This document shows positions 9,630 through 18,249 of a stretch of 53,693 bases of DNA, one piece after another. The stretch comes from JAGPFW01 sp964535155 (GTDB taxonomy: Bacteria > Patescibacteriota > WWE3 > UBA101185 > UBA10185). Numbering within the stretch: the first letter of the stretch is position 1; each line of letters begins with the position of its first letter. Where the stretch lies: NCBI GenBank assembly GCA_964535155.1, contig CAZHSR010000001.1:1-53693 (forward strand), in the 5' to 3' direction. Both the position numbers and the translations under genes were made by a program. The notes under the pieces are model-generated. The model was not told the origin of the DNA and made no database searches. It was given only the letters and a program-made list of their open reading frames with translations.

Positions 9630-10331
9630 ATGAGCAGAAATCTACTGCTTAGCAAGCGGGTGCCCATGGTGGCACTCAAACCATGTACGTCCACACTAAT
9701 TGGTGGAAACATCTTTAGGGTAAAGGATTCGCTTTTTCTACCGGATAAAGCTAACATTGCGGAGCTATTACAGTATCTAAACGGCTTCGCAATGGGCACT
9801 GAAACTGGCAACGAAACTGTAGATCCTAAATATCCAACGGAGTGTCCTCCCCAACGTATGGAGCACGTACAGATGTCCAAGGTAACGCAAGTCTGTCGAG
9901 AAGTAGATTGCAATGTTCTAGGAGGAGTATTCTTAGCATATTTGCAATCTTTTGGTGTTGAGTTTCATCCAACACACCTAAGGGCACGAGTTGAGTCCGT
10001 GGACAGTCAATTTTTCGAAGTGGTATATCCTATCTTTGAGGGATACTTTGAAATTCCAAGGACTGTTAAACCCGATCTAATACCGTATCTTGATGGTGTG
10101 GTTTGTAATAACACAGGAGAATACAAACTTCTGCATGTAACAAACCATGTTGGAAATGAAATCACCCTGATGAGACAGGTTGCTTACCTCAAGCGTGTGT
10201 TCCGATATGCGACATCTAACATAGTGCCATTTCCAAAGGACATTGTGAAGGATAATCTGGTGCATAGCCCAGAGAGTCAGAAGGAACTATACGCCCACAG
10301 CGAACTCTTTCTAGAAAGATTGATCTACTAG
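9630..10331 (+). CDS. orphan protein of foreign-looking composition
   Basis: A 233-residue protein I do not recognise. It has several cysteines, no membrane segment and no obvious catalytic motif. Its base composition differs from its neighbours: the 60 bases at 9661-9720 are 48% G+C, against 20% for 8881-8940 in the preceding gene. It is a self-contained unit, with an AAGGAG site 6 nt before ATG 9630 and a strong rho-independent terminator just after it, while most neighbours are leaderless. An in-frame GTG at 9624 overlaps the ribosome site and is less likely. Composition and structure suggest recent acquisition. Confidence 0.55.
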   Translation: MSRNLLLSKRVPMVALKPCTSTLIGGNIFRVKDSLFLPDKANIAELLQYLNGFAMGTETGNETVDPKYPTECPPQRMEHVQMSKVTQVCREVDCNVLGGVFLAYLQSFGVEFHPTHLRARVESVDSQFFEVVYPIFEGYFEIPRTVKPDLIPYLDGVVCNNTGEYKLLHVTNHVGNEITLMRQVAYLKRVFRYATSNIVPFPKDIVKDNLVHSPESQKELYAHSELFLERLIY

Positions 10332-10344
10332 AGGAGACCTACAG

Positions 10345-10380
10345 GAGTCCTGTGCTTTATAATGAGTACAGGACTCTTTT
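10345..10380 (+). terminator. rho-independent terminator
   Basis: GAGTCCTGT (10345-10353) pairs with ACAGGACTC (10368-10376), 9 bp, followed by TTTTCTTTT. It terminates the orphan gene at 9630-10331. The TATAAT in its loop (10358-10363) could serve the next gene. Confidence 0.85.
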
Positions 10381-10385
10381 CTTTT

Positions 10386-11327
10386 ATGAAAGATAAAATA
10401 TTACTAATATCTACAAATTATTTTTTAACACCACCAAGTGGCTACGGGGGAATAGAGAGAATTGTCAGTCTTGCCTATGAGTATTATTCAAATAATGGTT
10501 ACGATGTTGAAGTAATTTCAAAGGAAGATTCCGAGTATCACACCTATAATCATCAGGATTTACAAACGCTACAGTTTGAAAAGTATAAATTCATACTAGT
10601 TTATAAATATGATCAAGCAGCACTCCAGTTTCTAGATTCGTTGAATATTCAAAATATATACGTAATACTTCAGAATAATTATTCTGAAAAACTAAGCTTT
10701 ATAAATACCTTAAAAAATCTTAACTTTGGTATCCTATCGAAAGAACAAGAAGACCAATTTAAAGAACATATCCAAAAACCTTTTATTTATATGCCGAACT
10801 CTATAGATACCAAAAAATTTATAAACTATAATGGGATACGAAATAAAGATATAGCCTATATCGGTTCAATAGGGCAACATAAATCTCCACTGGCTTGTTT
10901 AGAGTATGCAATTAAATACAATCTTACTATAGATTTTTATGGTCCCTTATGGTTTACAGATGATGAGAAGCCATACGAAGATATATTCATGCATAAGCTA
11001 AAAACCTACGATAAAGCTAAAATAGTAGGTGAATGCAATGATGTAGAAAAAATAAGGATATTAAATGATTATAAGTATTTTATATTTCTCGCAGGAATTG
11101 ATAAGGAACAATGGAGTGAACCCTTTGGTATAGCACCTTTAGAAGCAATGTCTTGTGGGCGTACCGTTATCACTCACTACACAAAAGGAGGGCATCTAAC
11201 TTTTTGTAACAAAACCAATTCAATTTCTTTTAATGAATCACCAAAACAACTAGATCCAACAAAGATAAGAGAAAGTATTCTATATTTGGATTATAGAAGT
11301 ATTTTTTCTAAATATTACCCGCAATAG
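10386..11327 (+). CDS. GT-B glycosyltransferase
   Basis: A 313-residue glycosyltransferase. The N-terminus shows LTPPSGYGGIERIV, shared with the neighbouring GT4-like enzymes, and the donor domain has EPFGIAPLEAMSCG with the usual E-x7-E pair. It is shorter than typical GT4 enzymes (about 360 residues). I start it at ATG 10386, because an in-frame ATG at 10362 lies inside the terminator hairpin of the previous gene. Its 3' end overlaps the convergent glycosyltransferase gene by about 20 bp. Confidence 0.78.
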   Translation: MKDKILLISTNYFLTPPSGYGGIERIVSLAYEYYSNNGYDVEVISKEDSEYHTYNHQDLQTLQFEKYKFILVYKYDQAALQFLDSLNIQNIYVILQNNYSEKLSFINTLKNLNFGILSKEQEDQFKEHIQKPFIYMPNSIDTKKFINYNGIRNKDIAYIGSIGQHKSPLACLEYAIKYNLTIDFYGPLWFTDDEKPYEDIFMHKLKTYDKAKIVGECNDVEKIRILNDYKYFIFLAGIDKEQWSEPFGIAPLEAMSCGRTVITHYTKGGHLTFCNKTNSISFNESPKQLDPTKIRESILYLDYRSIFSKYYPQ

Positions 11328-12384
11328 TATGGCTGAAAAATTCAATATAATTGTTTGAGATGTCTTTCATATCAAACTTCTTAGCATATTCTAAACAACC
11401 TTCCTTTATATCTTTGTCTTTTAAACGTTTGATTAAGTCTGGTAACTCTAAAATATTATTAAATTTATAGCCATTTACCCCGTCAACAATATAGTCTTCC
11501 ACATTACCTTTTGAGTATCCTATTACTGGAGTTCCCAACGAATTTGCTTCCAACATTACTAACCCAAAAGCTTCAAAACAATCACTTTCAAGTTCATCAT
11601 ATCCAGTTGCTACTAAAAGAGACTGTGCCCCGTTTATTAACTTTATCTTCTCATCTTCATTCTTAGTTTCCCCGAAATATGAAATGTTATCGTTGTTATT
11701 TACAATATTCATAATTTCCTCAAAATATTCTTTATTCTCATTTCCGTTATATGGACCAGCCAATATTAGCTTTTCATTACTACCAATAAAAGCTTTTACA
11801 ATATCTAAAACACCCTTATATCTTGCTATTACACCGATATAAAGATGATAATTACGCTCCAGGTTTGAATTATACTTTTCTAAATACGAAGAAACGTTCA
11901 TGCCAAAACCAAGATTTGTAATGGAATGCTTTGGTAAAGCAACTTTGTTGTACTGAAGAGCGTCTATTACACGTTCCTTTAGAGAGTTACTAATTACTGT
12001 GAAGTGAAAGTTTGAATAATCCTTCTTTATTACCGATACCCAACCGCTATTCTTTCTAAAATTATTATGTAATGTAACAACAATGGGAATTCTTATCTCA
12101 GATAAAGCATTTATTATCGAGGGAATCTTTGTGTTTAAATGAATAAGGTTATATCCATTTTGTTCAATATTAGCTAGCAATGATCCAACATCTGGATTGC
12201 CATAATCCAATTCTAATTTACTATAACTACCTCCCACAGATCCATTTTTACAAGCTACTGTAATATGATGGCCTTTTTTAACCAGTTCCTCAGCAAAATA
12301 ATGAACAAATCTTTCTGTACCACCATAACCTAATGGAGGAGTGTTTTCTTGAAGTGATGATATTATCAACATCTTTAACTGCAT
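11308..12384 (-). CDS. GT4-like glycosyltransferase
   Basis: A 358-residue GT-B enzyme closely patterned like the one at 8496-9578: PPLGYGGTERFVHYF at the N-terminus, and ELESDCFEAFGLVMLEANS with the E-x7-E pair in the C-terminal half. It is the third gene of a minus-strand operon behind a sulfotransferase-like gene and another glycosyltransferase. The ATG at 12384 overlaps the upstream gene's end by 10 bp; ATG 12372, just after that stop, is an alternative. Likely builds a surface polysaccharide. Confidence 0.8.
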   Translation of the reverse strand: MQLKMLIISSLQENTPPLGYGGTERFVHYFAEELVKKGHHITVACKNGSVGGSYSKLELDYGNPDVGSLLANIEQNGYNLIHLNTKIPSIINALSEIRIPIVVTLHNNFRKNSGWVSVIKKDYSNFHFTVISNSLKERVIDALQYNKVALPKHSITNLGFGMNVSSYLEKYNSNLERNYHLYIGVIARYKGVLDIVKAFIGSNEKLILAGPYNGNENKEYFEEIMNIVNNNDNISYFGETKNEDEKIKLINGAQSLLVATGYDELESDCFEAFGLVMLEANSLGTPVIGYSKGNVEDYIVDGVNGYKFNNILELPDLIKRLKDKDIKEGCLEYAKKFDMKDISNNYIEFFSHTIAGNI

Positions 12385-13655
12385 AAGCTTTTATATACCC
12401 TAACCTGATTTATTACAAAATCATCCCATGTGAACTTTTGAGCGCTTGCAGAGGCGTTGATTGATAATTCAACGATATTTTCTTTATTGGTACACAACAT
12501 ATAGGCGTTTTCTGCAAAATTCTCCCATGATTGAGATATATCTATTGCTATAGAATTTTTGTTGGGTTGAAGGTAAGAAGAATATTCACTGCTATTTGTA
12601 CATATAGTAACAGTGCCACAAGCGAGACAGTTAAGGTTTAATAGGCTAAATCCTTCATCTGTAGACGGGAACATAGCTATATCACACGAACGTATAATAT
12701 CTGCTAGAATTTTTTCACTTTGAGATGGTATGAAAATAATATCAGAATCCACCAAGGTAAAGGATTCGGTACTGAAATGTCCCTCATAATTTGTATAATA
12801 CAGTGCGTTTTTATCTAAGTATTCTTTTATCTCTTCCAGATATTTTGAATCACCAACGTTACCCACAAAAATACCTTTTACAGGTATGCCTCTGTTTTTT
12901 AAATTACCAATAACTTTAACTACATCTAGTTGTTTCTTTTGGGGCTTTATGTTGTTAGGACTTGTAATAAGAACTATGTCCCTTTGTAAAATGGAATAGA
13001 AGTCTTTCTTAGGGTAAAAAATAGATAAATCTACTCCCAGAGGGGTAATTGAAATCTTATCTTTTGATACATTATGAAGTTTAATTATTTTTTCAGCCTC
13101 CCCGGTAGATTGACTGCTAATTATTGGAATATCGTTTAGTATTCTTCTTTCAGTATCAATCTTTTCTTTTGGTAATGTTTCAAATTTTCTGCCAACCGCT
13201 AAAAATAAAGGGCTAAAAGTGCTTTTCTCTAAAAATGGGATACTGTTATGTTTCTTGTACCAACCAGATACTGAAGCTAAATGAAAGTAATGTATAACAT
13301 CATAGTTACCTGTAGCTAATCTGTTTTCAATTGCATTTAAGAATGTTGCTGATTCATTAAGTTGTATCTCCCATATATTAGTTTCTTTACCAGAGGATTC
13401 GTATGGAACTCGGTATATACGTATATTTTTATCAATTTGTACTTCAGCGCCACCTTCTTCAACTTGTCTTTTCGCACGAAAACGTCTCTCTGGAGATTCA
13501 GTATTCGTATCTTTATCAAGTCTAGTAAAAATATCAACCTGGTGTCCTAATCTATTTAATGAGTTAATCAAATTCAACATCACGACAGTCCCTCCGTGAA
13601 CATCTACAGGAGGTATATAAGGGTCTGCTCTTGCTGAAATCAACGCTATCTTCAT
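12375..13655 (-). CDS. GT4-like glycosyltransferase
   Basis: A 426-residue GT-B glycosyltransferase. The acceptor domain begins MKIALISARADPY and contains VHGGTVVMLNLINSL, the glycine loop and first helix. The donor domain has ITPLGVD, a common GT4 strand, and DEGFSLLNLNCLACGT, where the usual second Glu of E-x7-E is replaced. This substitution may affect donor binding or only reflect divergence. The ATG follows the upstream sulfotransferase stop by 2 nt, so the genes form one operon. Confidence 0.78.
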   Translation of the reverse strand: MKIALISARADPYIPPVDVHGGTVVMLNLINSLNRLGHQVDIFTRLDKDTNTESPERRFRAKRQVEEGGAEVQIDKNIRIYRVPYESSGKETNIWEIQLNESATFLNAIENRLATGNYDVIHYFHLASVSGWYKKHNSIPFLEKSTFSPLFLAVGRKFETLPKEKIDTERRILNDIPIISSQSTGEAEKIIKLHNVSKDKISITPLGVDLSIFYPKKDFYSILQRDIVLITSPNNIKPQKKQLDVVKVIGNLKNRGIPVKGIFVGNVGDSKYLEEIKEYLDKNALYYTNYEGHFSTESFTLVDSDIIFIPSQSEKILADIIRSCDIAMFPSTDEGFSLLNLNCLACGTVTICTNSSEYSSYLQPNKNSIAIDISQSWENFAENAYMLCTNKENIVELSINASASAQKFTWDDFVINQVRVYKSLCS

Positions 13656-13657
13656 TG

Positions 13658-14474
13658 TTATTTCCTAATATATTCTACGAACTCTCTTGTGAGTGTAGGG
13701 TAAATTTTCTTAGCCAATTCCAATAGCTCTGAATTATCCAACATGCCTCTATATTCGGGGTCATCTTTATAGGACTTCCAACGTTCAAAGACATTCATTT
13801 CATTAGCTTTGTTTTCAAAATTTAGGTTGTCAAAAGAATCTCCCCATGTGTTTGCACCATACTTGGCAACTTTCCTGTACCCCTTNNNNNNNNNNGCTAA
13901 TATTAATGCAACTACTCATCCCATAAATATTTTTCTTATTTTCATCGCTTTCAAACCACTCGTTATAATTTAAGGCTATTTTGTCTTTTAGGATATTTGT
14001 TATCCCAAGATATTCCTTAGCGTAGGCTATCCATAAATTGGGGGTATCTTTAAACTCTTCTAAACTGGGCTTCCATTCTTTTCTATGTTCCCCTCTAAAC
14101 CATTTAAATTTACTAGCAAATAGATTAAATGGATCCCGTAATACTAGTAATGTATTAAATTCTTGTGTGGATCCTAACCAAGCATCGTGGTTAATAGCTA
14201 AGTCCTCATAAGAGAATTTATTAAAATACATATCCTCAAAGTTATATATTAGTAAGCCTTTATCTACTATAGGGTCTTTTGTGCTCTTGGGGTCTTCTGC
14301 TTCTTGCTTTCCACCCTTATAAGTTTCAAAGGGATTTCCAACAAGGTCACAATCATTTAAAAAACAATGTTTGCCTAGGGTATTTGCCATAACCCATTCC
14401 ATAATAGCGTGATGACCGCTTCTACGCATTGCAAAAACAGCATATTCCTTTTTATTTCTATAAGATATTCCCAT
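13658..14474 (-). CDS. sulfotransferase-like P-loop protein, interrupted by scaffold gap
   Basis: The N-terminus carries MRRSGHHAIMEW, like the 5'-phosphosulfate loop of PAPS-dependent sulfotransferases, and LVLRDPFNLFASK, resembling their 3'-phosphate motif. Ten N bases at 13886-13895 break the gene. On the far side the reading continues in another frame (KVAKYGANTWGDS to FVEYIRK, stop at 13658-13660), so the N run does not reflect the true gap length. The gene is probably intact in the organism. Start is ATG 14474, 7 nt after a minus-strand TATAAT (14482-14487); the earlier ATG at 14483 overlaps that box. It leads the operon with two glycosyltransferases, suggesting sulfation of a surface glycan. 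Confidence 0.65.
13886..13895. other. scaffold gap (10 N)
   Basis: Ten undetermined bases. The sulfotransferase-like reading frame on the two sides is not in register across 10 nt, so the gap length is arbitrary. Confidence 0.98.
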
Positions 14475-14527
14475 GCGTATCATTATATCAGTGTTATATA
14501 GGAATTTGAGACATTCCTTTTTTATAC

Positions 14528-14554
14528 TGTCTCATTTGTCTCATTTGTCTCATT
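14528..14554 (+). repeat. 9-bp tandem repeat x3
   Basis: TGTCTCATT occurs three times head to tail. An inverse GAGACA lies upstream at 14508-14513, so a hairpin with the first copy is possible. It sits between the divergent sulfotransferase operon and the unknown gene at 14657. Confidence 0.8.
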
Positions 14555-14656
14555 TACATCCTAGAGAATAAAAAGGGTTCTAGATCGACATGCTCAGCCA
14601 GAATAGGTACTTAGGAGACCACAAAGACCAATAGAATATTTTCAAGATATATATAT

Positions 14657-15433
14657 ATGAGTAAAGATAATAAAGAAAGTCAAAAAAATAAAATAAGTGT
14701 TCATGAATTTTATTTCGATACGCCTTTATATGCAACAATTGAACATGAAGGAGTAAATGGGGATATTTTTAAGGGGGATGTTGATGGATATAACCCAATT
14801 CAAAAATACGAAACCACTTTTAAAATCTCTGATTGTAGGCTGGGAAGTTATGGCGGTTTTCACTACGACTTCCATCTTGTGACGCTTATATGTAAAAGAG
14901 ATGAGGATACTATCCTCACATTTATAGTCTTTGAAGGGGATAACAGCGTAGTTAAAATTGGCCAAAATCCTTCACTAGCGGATATCCAATTTGCAGCCCT
15001 GGGAAAGAAATACGACAAATTACTTGAAAAAGAGCAGTTATCCGAATTTAAAAAATCTATCGGCCTCGCTACCCATGGCGCTGGAGCGGGGTCACTAATA
15101 TACTTGCGCAGATTATTTGAAGATCTAGTAATACAAGCATACAAAGATAATATGCAGGATATTACAACAGAAAGATCTAATTTTATGAAACTTAGAATGA
15201 ACAAAAAAGTAGAGTTACTAGAAAAATATCTACCTAGTCAACTATCTAAAATGAAATATATATACTCTTTATTGAGTGATGGAATTCACAATCTGACCGA
15301 AAAGGAGTGTCTTGAATATTTTCCACCTCTTAAATTATCGGTCGAGCTGATACTGGACCAAAAAATTGAATTGGCAGAAAAGACAAAGAGAGATGAATCT
15401 GTTAGAAGGCAGTTGCAAGCCCTCGTTAGGTAG
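14657..15433 (+). CDS. hypothetical protein
   Basis: A 258-residue protein I do not recognise. The N-terminal half is beta-rich (to about residue 110). The C-terminal half is helical, with LRRLFEDLVIQAY and LLSDGIHNLTEKEC, a pattern seen in some small all-helical nuclease-associated domains; I cannot assign one. An AT-repeat ATATATATAT precedes the ATG and may contain the -10. The neighbouring small genes and the Mrr-type nuclease make this an accessory region. Confidence 0.5.
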   Translation: MSKDNKESQKNKISVHEFYFDTPLYATIEHEGVNGDIFKGDVDGYNPIQKYETTFKISDCRLGSYGGFHYDFHLVTLICKRDEDTILTFIVFEGDNSVVKIGQNPSLADIQFAALGKKYDKLLEKEQLSEFKKSIGLATHGAGAGSLIYLRRLFEDLVIQAYKDNMQDITTERSNFMKLRMNKKVELLEKYLPSQLSKMKYIYSLLSDGIHNLTEKECLEYFPPLKLSVELILDQKIELAEKTKRDESVRRQLQALVR

Positions 15434-15472
15434 CTTATTCAAGTTTCTTAATCGACAGGCTCGACCAAAAAA

Positions 15473-15766
15473 ATGGAGAAAATAACAAATGCGGATTTAA
15501 AAATCAGTGTATCTGACCAAGTTACCGTTTCTGAAAACCGACTAGAACTAAAATTGAGAGGTATTGGAGGCTTTATTCTAAACCACTTCAAGTGGTATAG
15601 AAGATTATCAGGAGAGAGAAATAATCAAACAGATCAGAAAATTATTATTGACAGAACACATCCAAATAAAACCTCTAAATACCACCAATCAATAGAATAT
15701 GACTCTTTAGGTAACATTATTGATTATCACGAACATACAGATATTTCTGAGGCAGTCCACCGATAG
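15473..15766 (+). CDS. hypothetical protein
   Basis: A 97-residue protein, beta-rich in its first half and ending in a charged histidine-containing tail. No family is recognisable and no membrane segment or signal peptide is visible. It lies 39 nt downstream of the 258-residue unknown gene on the same strand and may be co-transcribed with it. Confidence 0.45.
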   Translation: MEKITNADLKISVSDQVTVSENRLELKLRGIGGFILNHFKWYRRLSGERNNQTDQKIIIDRTHPNKTSKYHQSIEYDSLGNIIDYHEHTDISEAVHR

Positions 15767-15830
15767 CCACAAACAGCATATAAAATCCCCAGCCAAAAAA
15801 TCCTCACACAAAATAATGTACAATTAAGGC

Positions 15831-16181
15831 ATGAAATTCCATTCAGCAATTTTCTATTCTAAGGATTTGACGCCATTAAAACCCTTTTATATAGACTTTT
15901 TAGGACTAACTATTGACAGAGAAGCCCCAGATAAATTTTTATCCTTAAAGTTTTCTGACTCAACTAGGTTAGGGATTAAGGTCGGTGATAAAGCAAGGGA
16001 AATAGGTGGCCATGGGACAATCTTTGTGGAAGTTAAAAATATTGAGAATTGGTACCAAAAAGCTATTGATGCAAATGTGGAAATCTATAAAGAACTAACT
16101 ATACAACCTTGGGCAACTTCATTTAGTGTGCTTGACCCTGATGGGAATAAAATTGAGTTTATTAAATCTGAAAATGAATAA
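15831..16181 (+). CDS. VOC family (glyoxalase/bleomycin-resistance fold) protein
   Basis: A 116-residue vicinal-oxygen-chelate fold protein. It has two beta-alpha-beta-beta-beta halves: FYSKDLTPLKPFYIDFLGL at the start, and FSVLDPDGNKIEF at the end, the latter typical of the family's metal-binding C-terminal strand. Activity cannot be inferred; members include lyases, dioxygenases and binding proteins for antibiotics. TACAAT at 15819-15824 ends 6 nt before the ATG. Its stop overlaps the start of a P-loop kinase gene, forming a small operon. Confidence 0.8.
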   Translation: MKFHSAIFYSKDLTPLKPFYIDFLGLTIDREAPDKFLSLKFSDSTRLGIKVGDKAREIGGHGTIFVEVKNIENWYQKAIDANVEIYKELTIQPWATSFSVLDPDGNKIEFIKSENE

Positions 16182-16701
16182 ACAGTTTTTACTAATATTG
16201 GATGGACCAATGGGTGGTGGAAAAACTACTGTATCAAAACTCCTTTTCGAAAAATTAGATAAGACACTCTTCACAGGTTTTGACAAAATAAAATTCACTA
16301 TTTCAGGCTATTCAAGAACTTCTGCGGAGAACGAAGTCGTAGCAGGTTTAGTAGCTTCTTTAACTTTCAAAGCTTTGGATAAAGGTTTAAATGTTTGTGT
16401 AGAACAAGGCTTCATGAAAAGTGAATTTTTAGAGCCGTATATAAGAAAAACAAAGGAATTAGACATACCTATATTTATTTTCCAATTGGAAGCCCCTAGA
16501 GAAGTACTTCTAAGCCGAATACTTAATAGACCAAAAGCAGAACATGCAAAACAGCCAATTAGCCAAGAAAAGGTTGAAAAGAATTTAGATACTTATTTTA
16601 CATACAAATATAAGAGAGCAAGAATAATAGATACATCAAAAAAGAGTCCAGCATCTATAGCTGAGGAGATATTTGAATATGTCAATAATTTGGACAATTA
16701 A
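16174..16701 (+). CDS. P-loop kinase (AAA_33-like)
   Basis: A 175-residue P-loop protein. Walker A is GPMGGGKTT near the N-terminus and a lid-like RPKAEHAKQPISQE lies near residue 125. It resembles small nucleoside or metabolite kinases and zeta-toxin-like phosphotransferases. The start ATG 16174 overlaps the preceding VOC gene by 8 bp. The combination VOC-kinase-VOC resembles small resistance-type cassettes, but the substrate is unknown. Confidence 0.7.
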   Translation: MNKQFLLILDGPMGGGKTTVSKLLFEKLDKTLFTGFDKIKFTISGYSRTSAENEVVAGLVASLTFKALDKGLNVCVEQGFMKSEFLEPYIRKTKELDIPIFIFQLEAPREVLLSRILNRPKAEHAKQPISQEKVEKNLDTYFTYKYKRARIIDTSKKSPASIAEEIFEYVNNLDN

Positions 16702-16704
16702 ACC

Positions 16705-17097
16705 ATGAAAGAATCACCCCACATAGATATATTTATAGAAGATCCAGAAACCTCCCAATCAAAAATACATCTGAATATCGTTGTAAACGAGTTAGACAAA
16801 TGCTCCGATTTTTATAACAAAGTAAGTCTATCCATTACTGGAAATCCCTTATTAAGAGGCGTTTTTGAATATAAAAATGTAACAATTTCTCTCTCAGAAA
16901 ATAGAACAAATAAAAAGGGAGATAAAATCTATTTAGGTATGAGATTGAGAAACCTAAAAGAAATAGCAAAAAAACTTAAAGAACACGACATTGAACCCTT
17001 TAGAGAATACGAAAATCTAAAAGGAAGGGCAATAACAATAATTAAAGATCCCTGTGATAATTATATTGAGTTTTCAGAAAATTTAACCAAACAATGA
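16705..17097 (+). CDS. VOC-fold protein
   Basis: A 130-residue protein with VOC-like features: KIHLNIVVNELDKCSDFY near the N-terminus and IIKDPCDNYIEFSE at the C-terminus, mirroring the DPDGNKIEF strand of the VOC protein two genes upstream. It starts 3 nt after the kinase stop, so it belongs to the same operon. Function unknown. Confidence 0.65.
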   Translation: MKESPHIDIFIEDPETSQSKIHLNIVVNELDKCSDFYNKVSLSITGNPLLRGVFEYKNVTISLSENRTNKKGDKIYLGMRLRNLKEIAKKLKEHDIEPFREYENLKGRAITIIKDPCDNYIEFSENLTKQ

Positions 17098-17113
17098 GGA
17101 AACCAATTATTTA

Positions 17114-17644
17114 ATGCAAACAAATTTATATACAGAAGTAATCGAAGTATTAACCAGCACATTAGTGGAAACATTTTTTTCCTTTTTCCTAAATTTCTGG
17201 TATCTCTGGCTACCCATAATAAGCATAGCAACCTTCAAAATTTTTCTAGCAATCCATCGATTACATAAAATAAAAAAATCAGGTCTTTTTGAAATAGTCA
17301 AAATGTATGGAACTGACTTTGAAATCTTCCTGAAGCAACTTTTTATTAAACTGGGATACAAAGTGGAAGTAACTGGAAGAATGGCAGATTATGGCGCGGA
17401 TTTAACAATTGAAAAGGATAACATTAGAACTGCGGTTCAGGCCAAATGTTGGAGAAGTCCTGTTACTGTCAAGGCAATTCAAGAGGTAACCGCAGCTAAA
17501 GCTCATTACAATGCCACGGAAGCTATGGTAGTAACCAATAGCCGTTTTACTTCTAATGCGAGGGTTCTTGCAGAGGAAAATCACATACGGCTTGTGGATA
17601 GGGAGAAATTGGCGTCATTGATACTTCAAAGTAATAAGATATAA
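17114..17644 (+). CDS. membrane-anchored Mrr-type restriction endonuclease
   Basis: A 176-residue protein. A hydrophobic segment (about residues 20-48, FFSFFLNFWYLWLPIISIA) anchors it. The rest is an Mrr-catalytic domain: FEIFLKQLFIKLGY, then GADLTIEK with the active-site Asp, then VQAKCW with the (Q/E)xK of the PD-(D/E)XK nuclease fold, and AMVVTNSRFT. Mrr-type nucleases usually cut modified DNA. Membrane tethering suggests a role in handling incoming DNA, which is inference. It sits at the end of the VOC-kinase group. Confidence 0.78.
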   Translation: MQTNLYTEVIEVLTSTLVETFFSFFLNFWYLWLPIISIATFKIFLAIHRLHKIKKSGLFEIVKMYGTDFEIFLKQLFIKLGYKVEVTGRMADYGADLTIEKDNIRTAVQAKCWRSPVTVKAIQEVTAAKAHYNATEAMVVTNSRFTSNARVLAEENHIRLVDREKLASLILQSNKI

Positions 17645-17738
17645 AATGTATTGTGAGGCATGTCCTTGAGAATGAAAACCCTCAAATTCACCTCTTTATA
17701 TAGGGCTTATATTTTTATGAATAAAGGCGTTTTTTTGA

Positions 17739-17821
17739 ATAACAAATAACAAAAGACAAAACCTCATGTGCTATATAGGGTGACCATTCCGGAGACCCAC
17801 ACATGAGGAATTATTTGTTAT
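17739..17821 (+). ncRNA. long hairpin, candidate structured RNA
   Basis: ATAACAAATAA (17739-17749) pairs perfectly with TTATTTGTTAT (17811-17821). Inside it CCTCATGTG (17762-17770) pairs with CACATGAGG (17800-17808), and GGGT (17778-17781) with ACCC (17795-17798). These stack into one 83-nt imperfect hairpin in an otherwise gene-free interval (17645-17940). The rest of the interval contains only a short TTTCCT/AGGAAA hairpin near 17880. Could be a small RNA, a double terminator or a MITE-like remnant; strand is undecided. Confidence 0.4.
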
Positions 17822-17940
17822 AGAAAGTATACATATTGAAAATGTTAAAGCAAATTTCAGAAGAATTCTCCAAACCTCCTTTCCTCCTGCAGTAGGAAAA
17901 GTAAGGTCTATTTTGGCTTATTTGTCAAACCACACATCAC

Positions 17941-18180
17941 TTAGAATAATCTAGCTATAAAAAGCACAAACAGCGCCCCTATAACCGCAATTACAATGGA
18001 AGGTAGGTTAAATCCCGTTACATCCACTCCAAAGAGCTTTTGTCCCAAAAATCCACCTACAATAGCCCCAATAATTCCAAGGATAATTGATCCCACTATG
18101 CCCCCACTCGAACTCGGGGAAATAAAATTGGCAATACCTCCAACAATTAATCCAAAAACGATCCAGTAAATAATACTCAC
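17941..18180 (-). CDS. GlsB/YeaQ/YmgE family membrane protein
   Basis: A 79-residue protein with three hydrophobic segments and glycine-rich turns (GGIVGSIILGIIGAIVGGF), diagnostic of the GlsB/YeaQ/YmgE (transglycosylase-associated) family. In other bacteria these are stress-induced envelope proteins of uncertain mechanism. The start is GTG, 5-6 nt after a strong GGAGGTGA site, unlike the leaderless genes around it, which suggests high expression. It follows the YggT-like gene on the same strand. Confidence 0.85.
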   Translation of the reverse strand: MSIIYWIVFGLIVGGIANFISPSSSGGIVGSIILGIIGAIVGGFLGQKLFGVDVTGFNLPSIVIAVIGALFVLFIARLF

Positions 18181-18249
18181 TTAAATCACCTCCAGTACAG
18201 TTTAAAACTAGCAATAAATACGACTAACCAACTAACTAACAGCTAGCTT

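Noticed and set aside
10362..10385. Earlier start for the glycosyltransferase at 10386
   Set aside because: It falls inside the terminator hairpin of the preceding gene.
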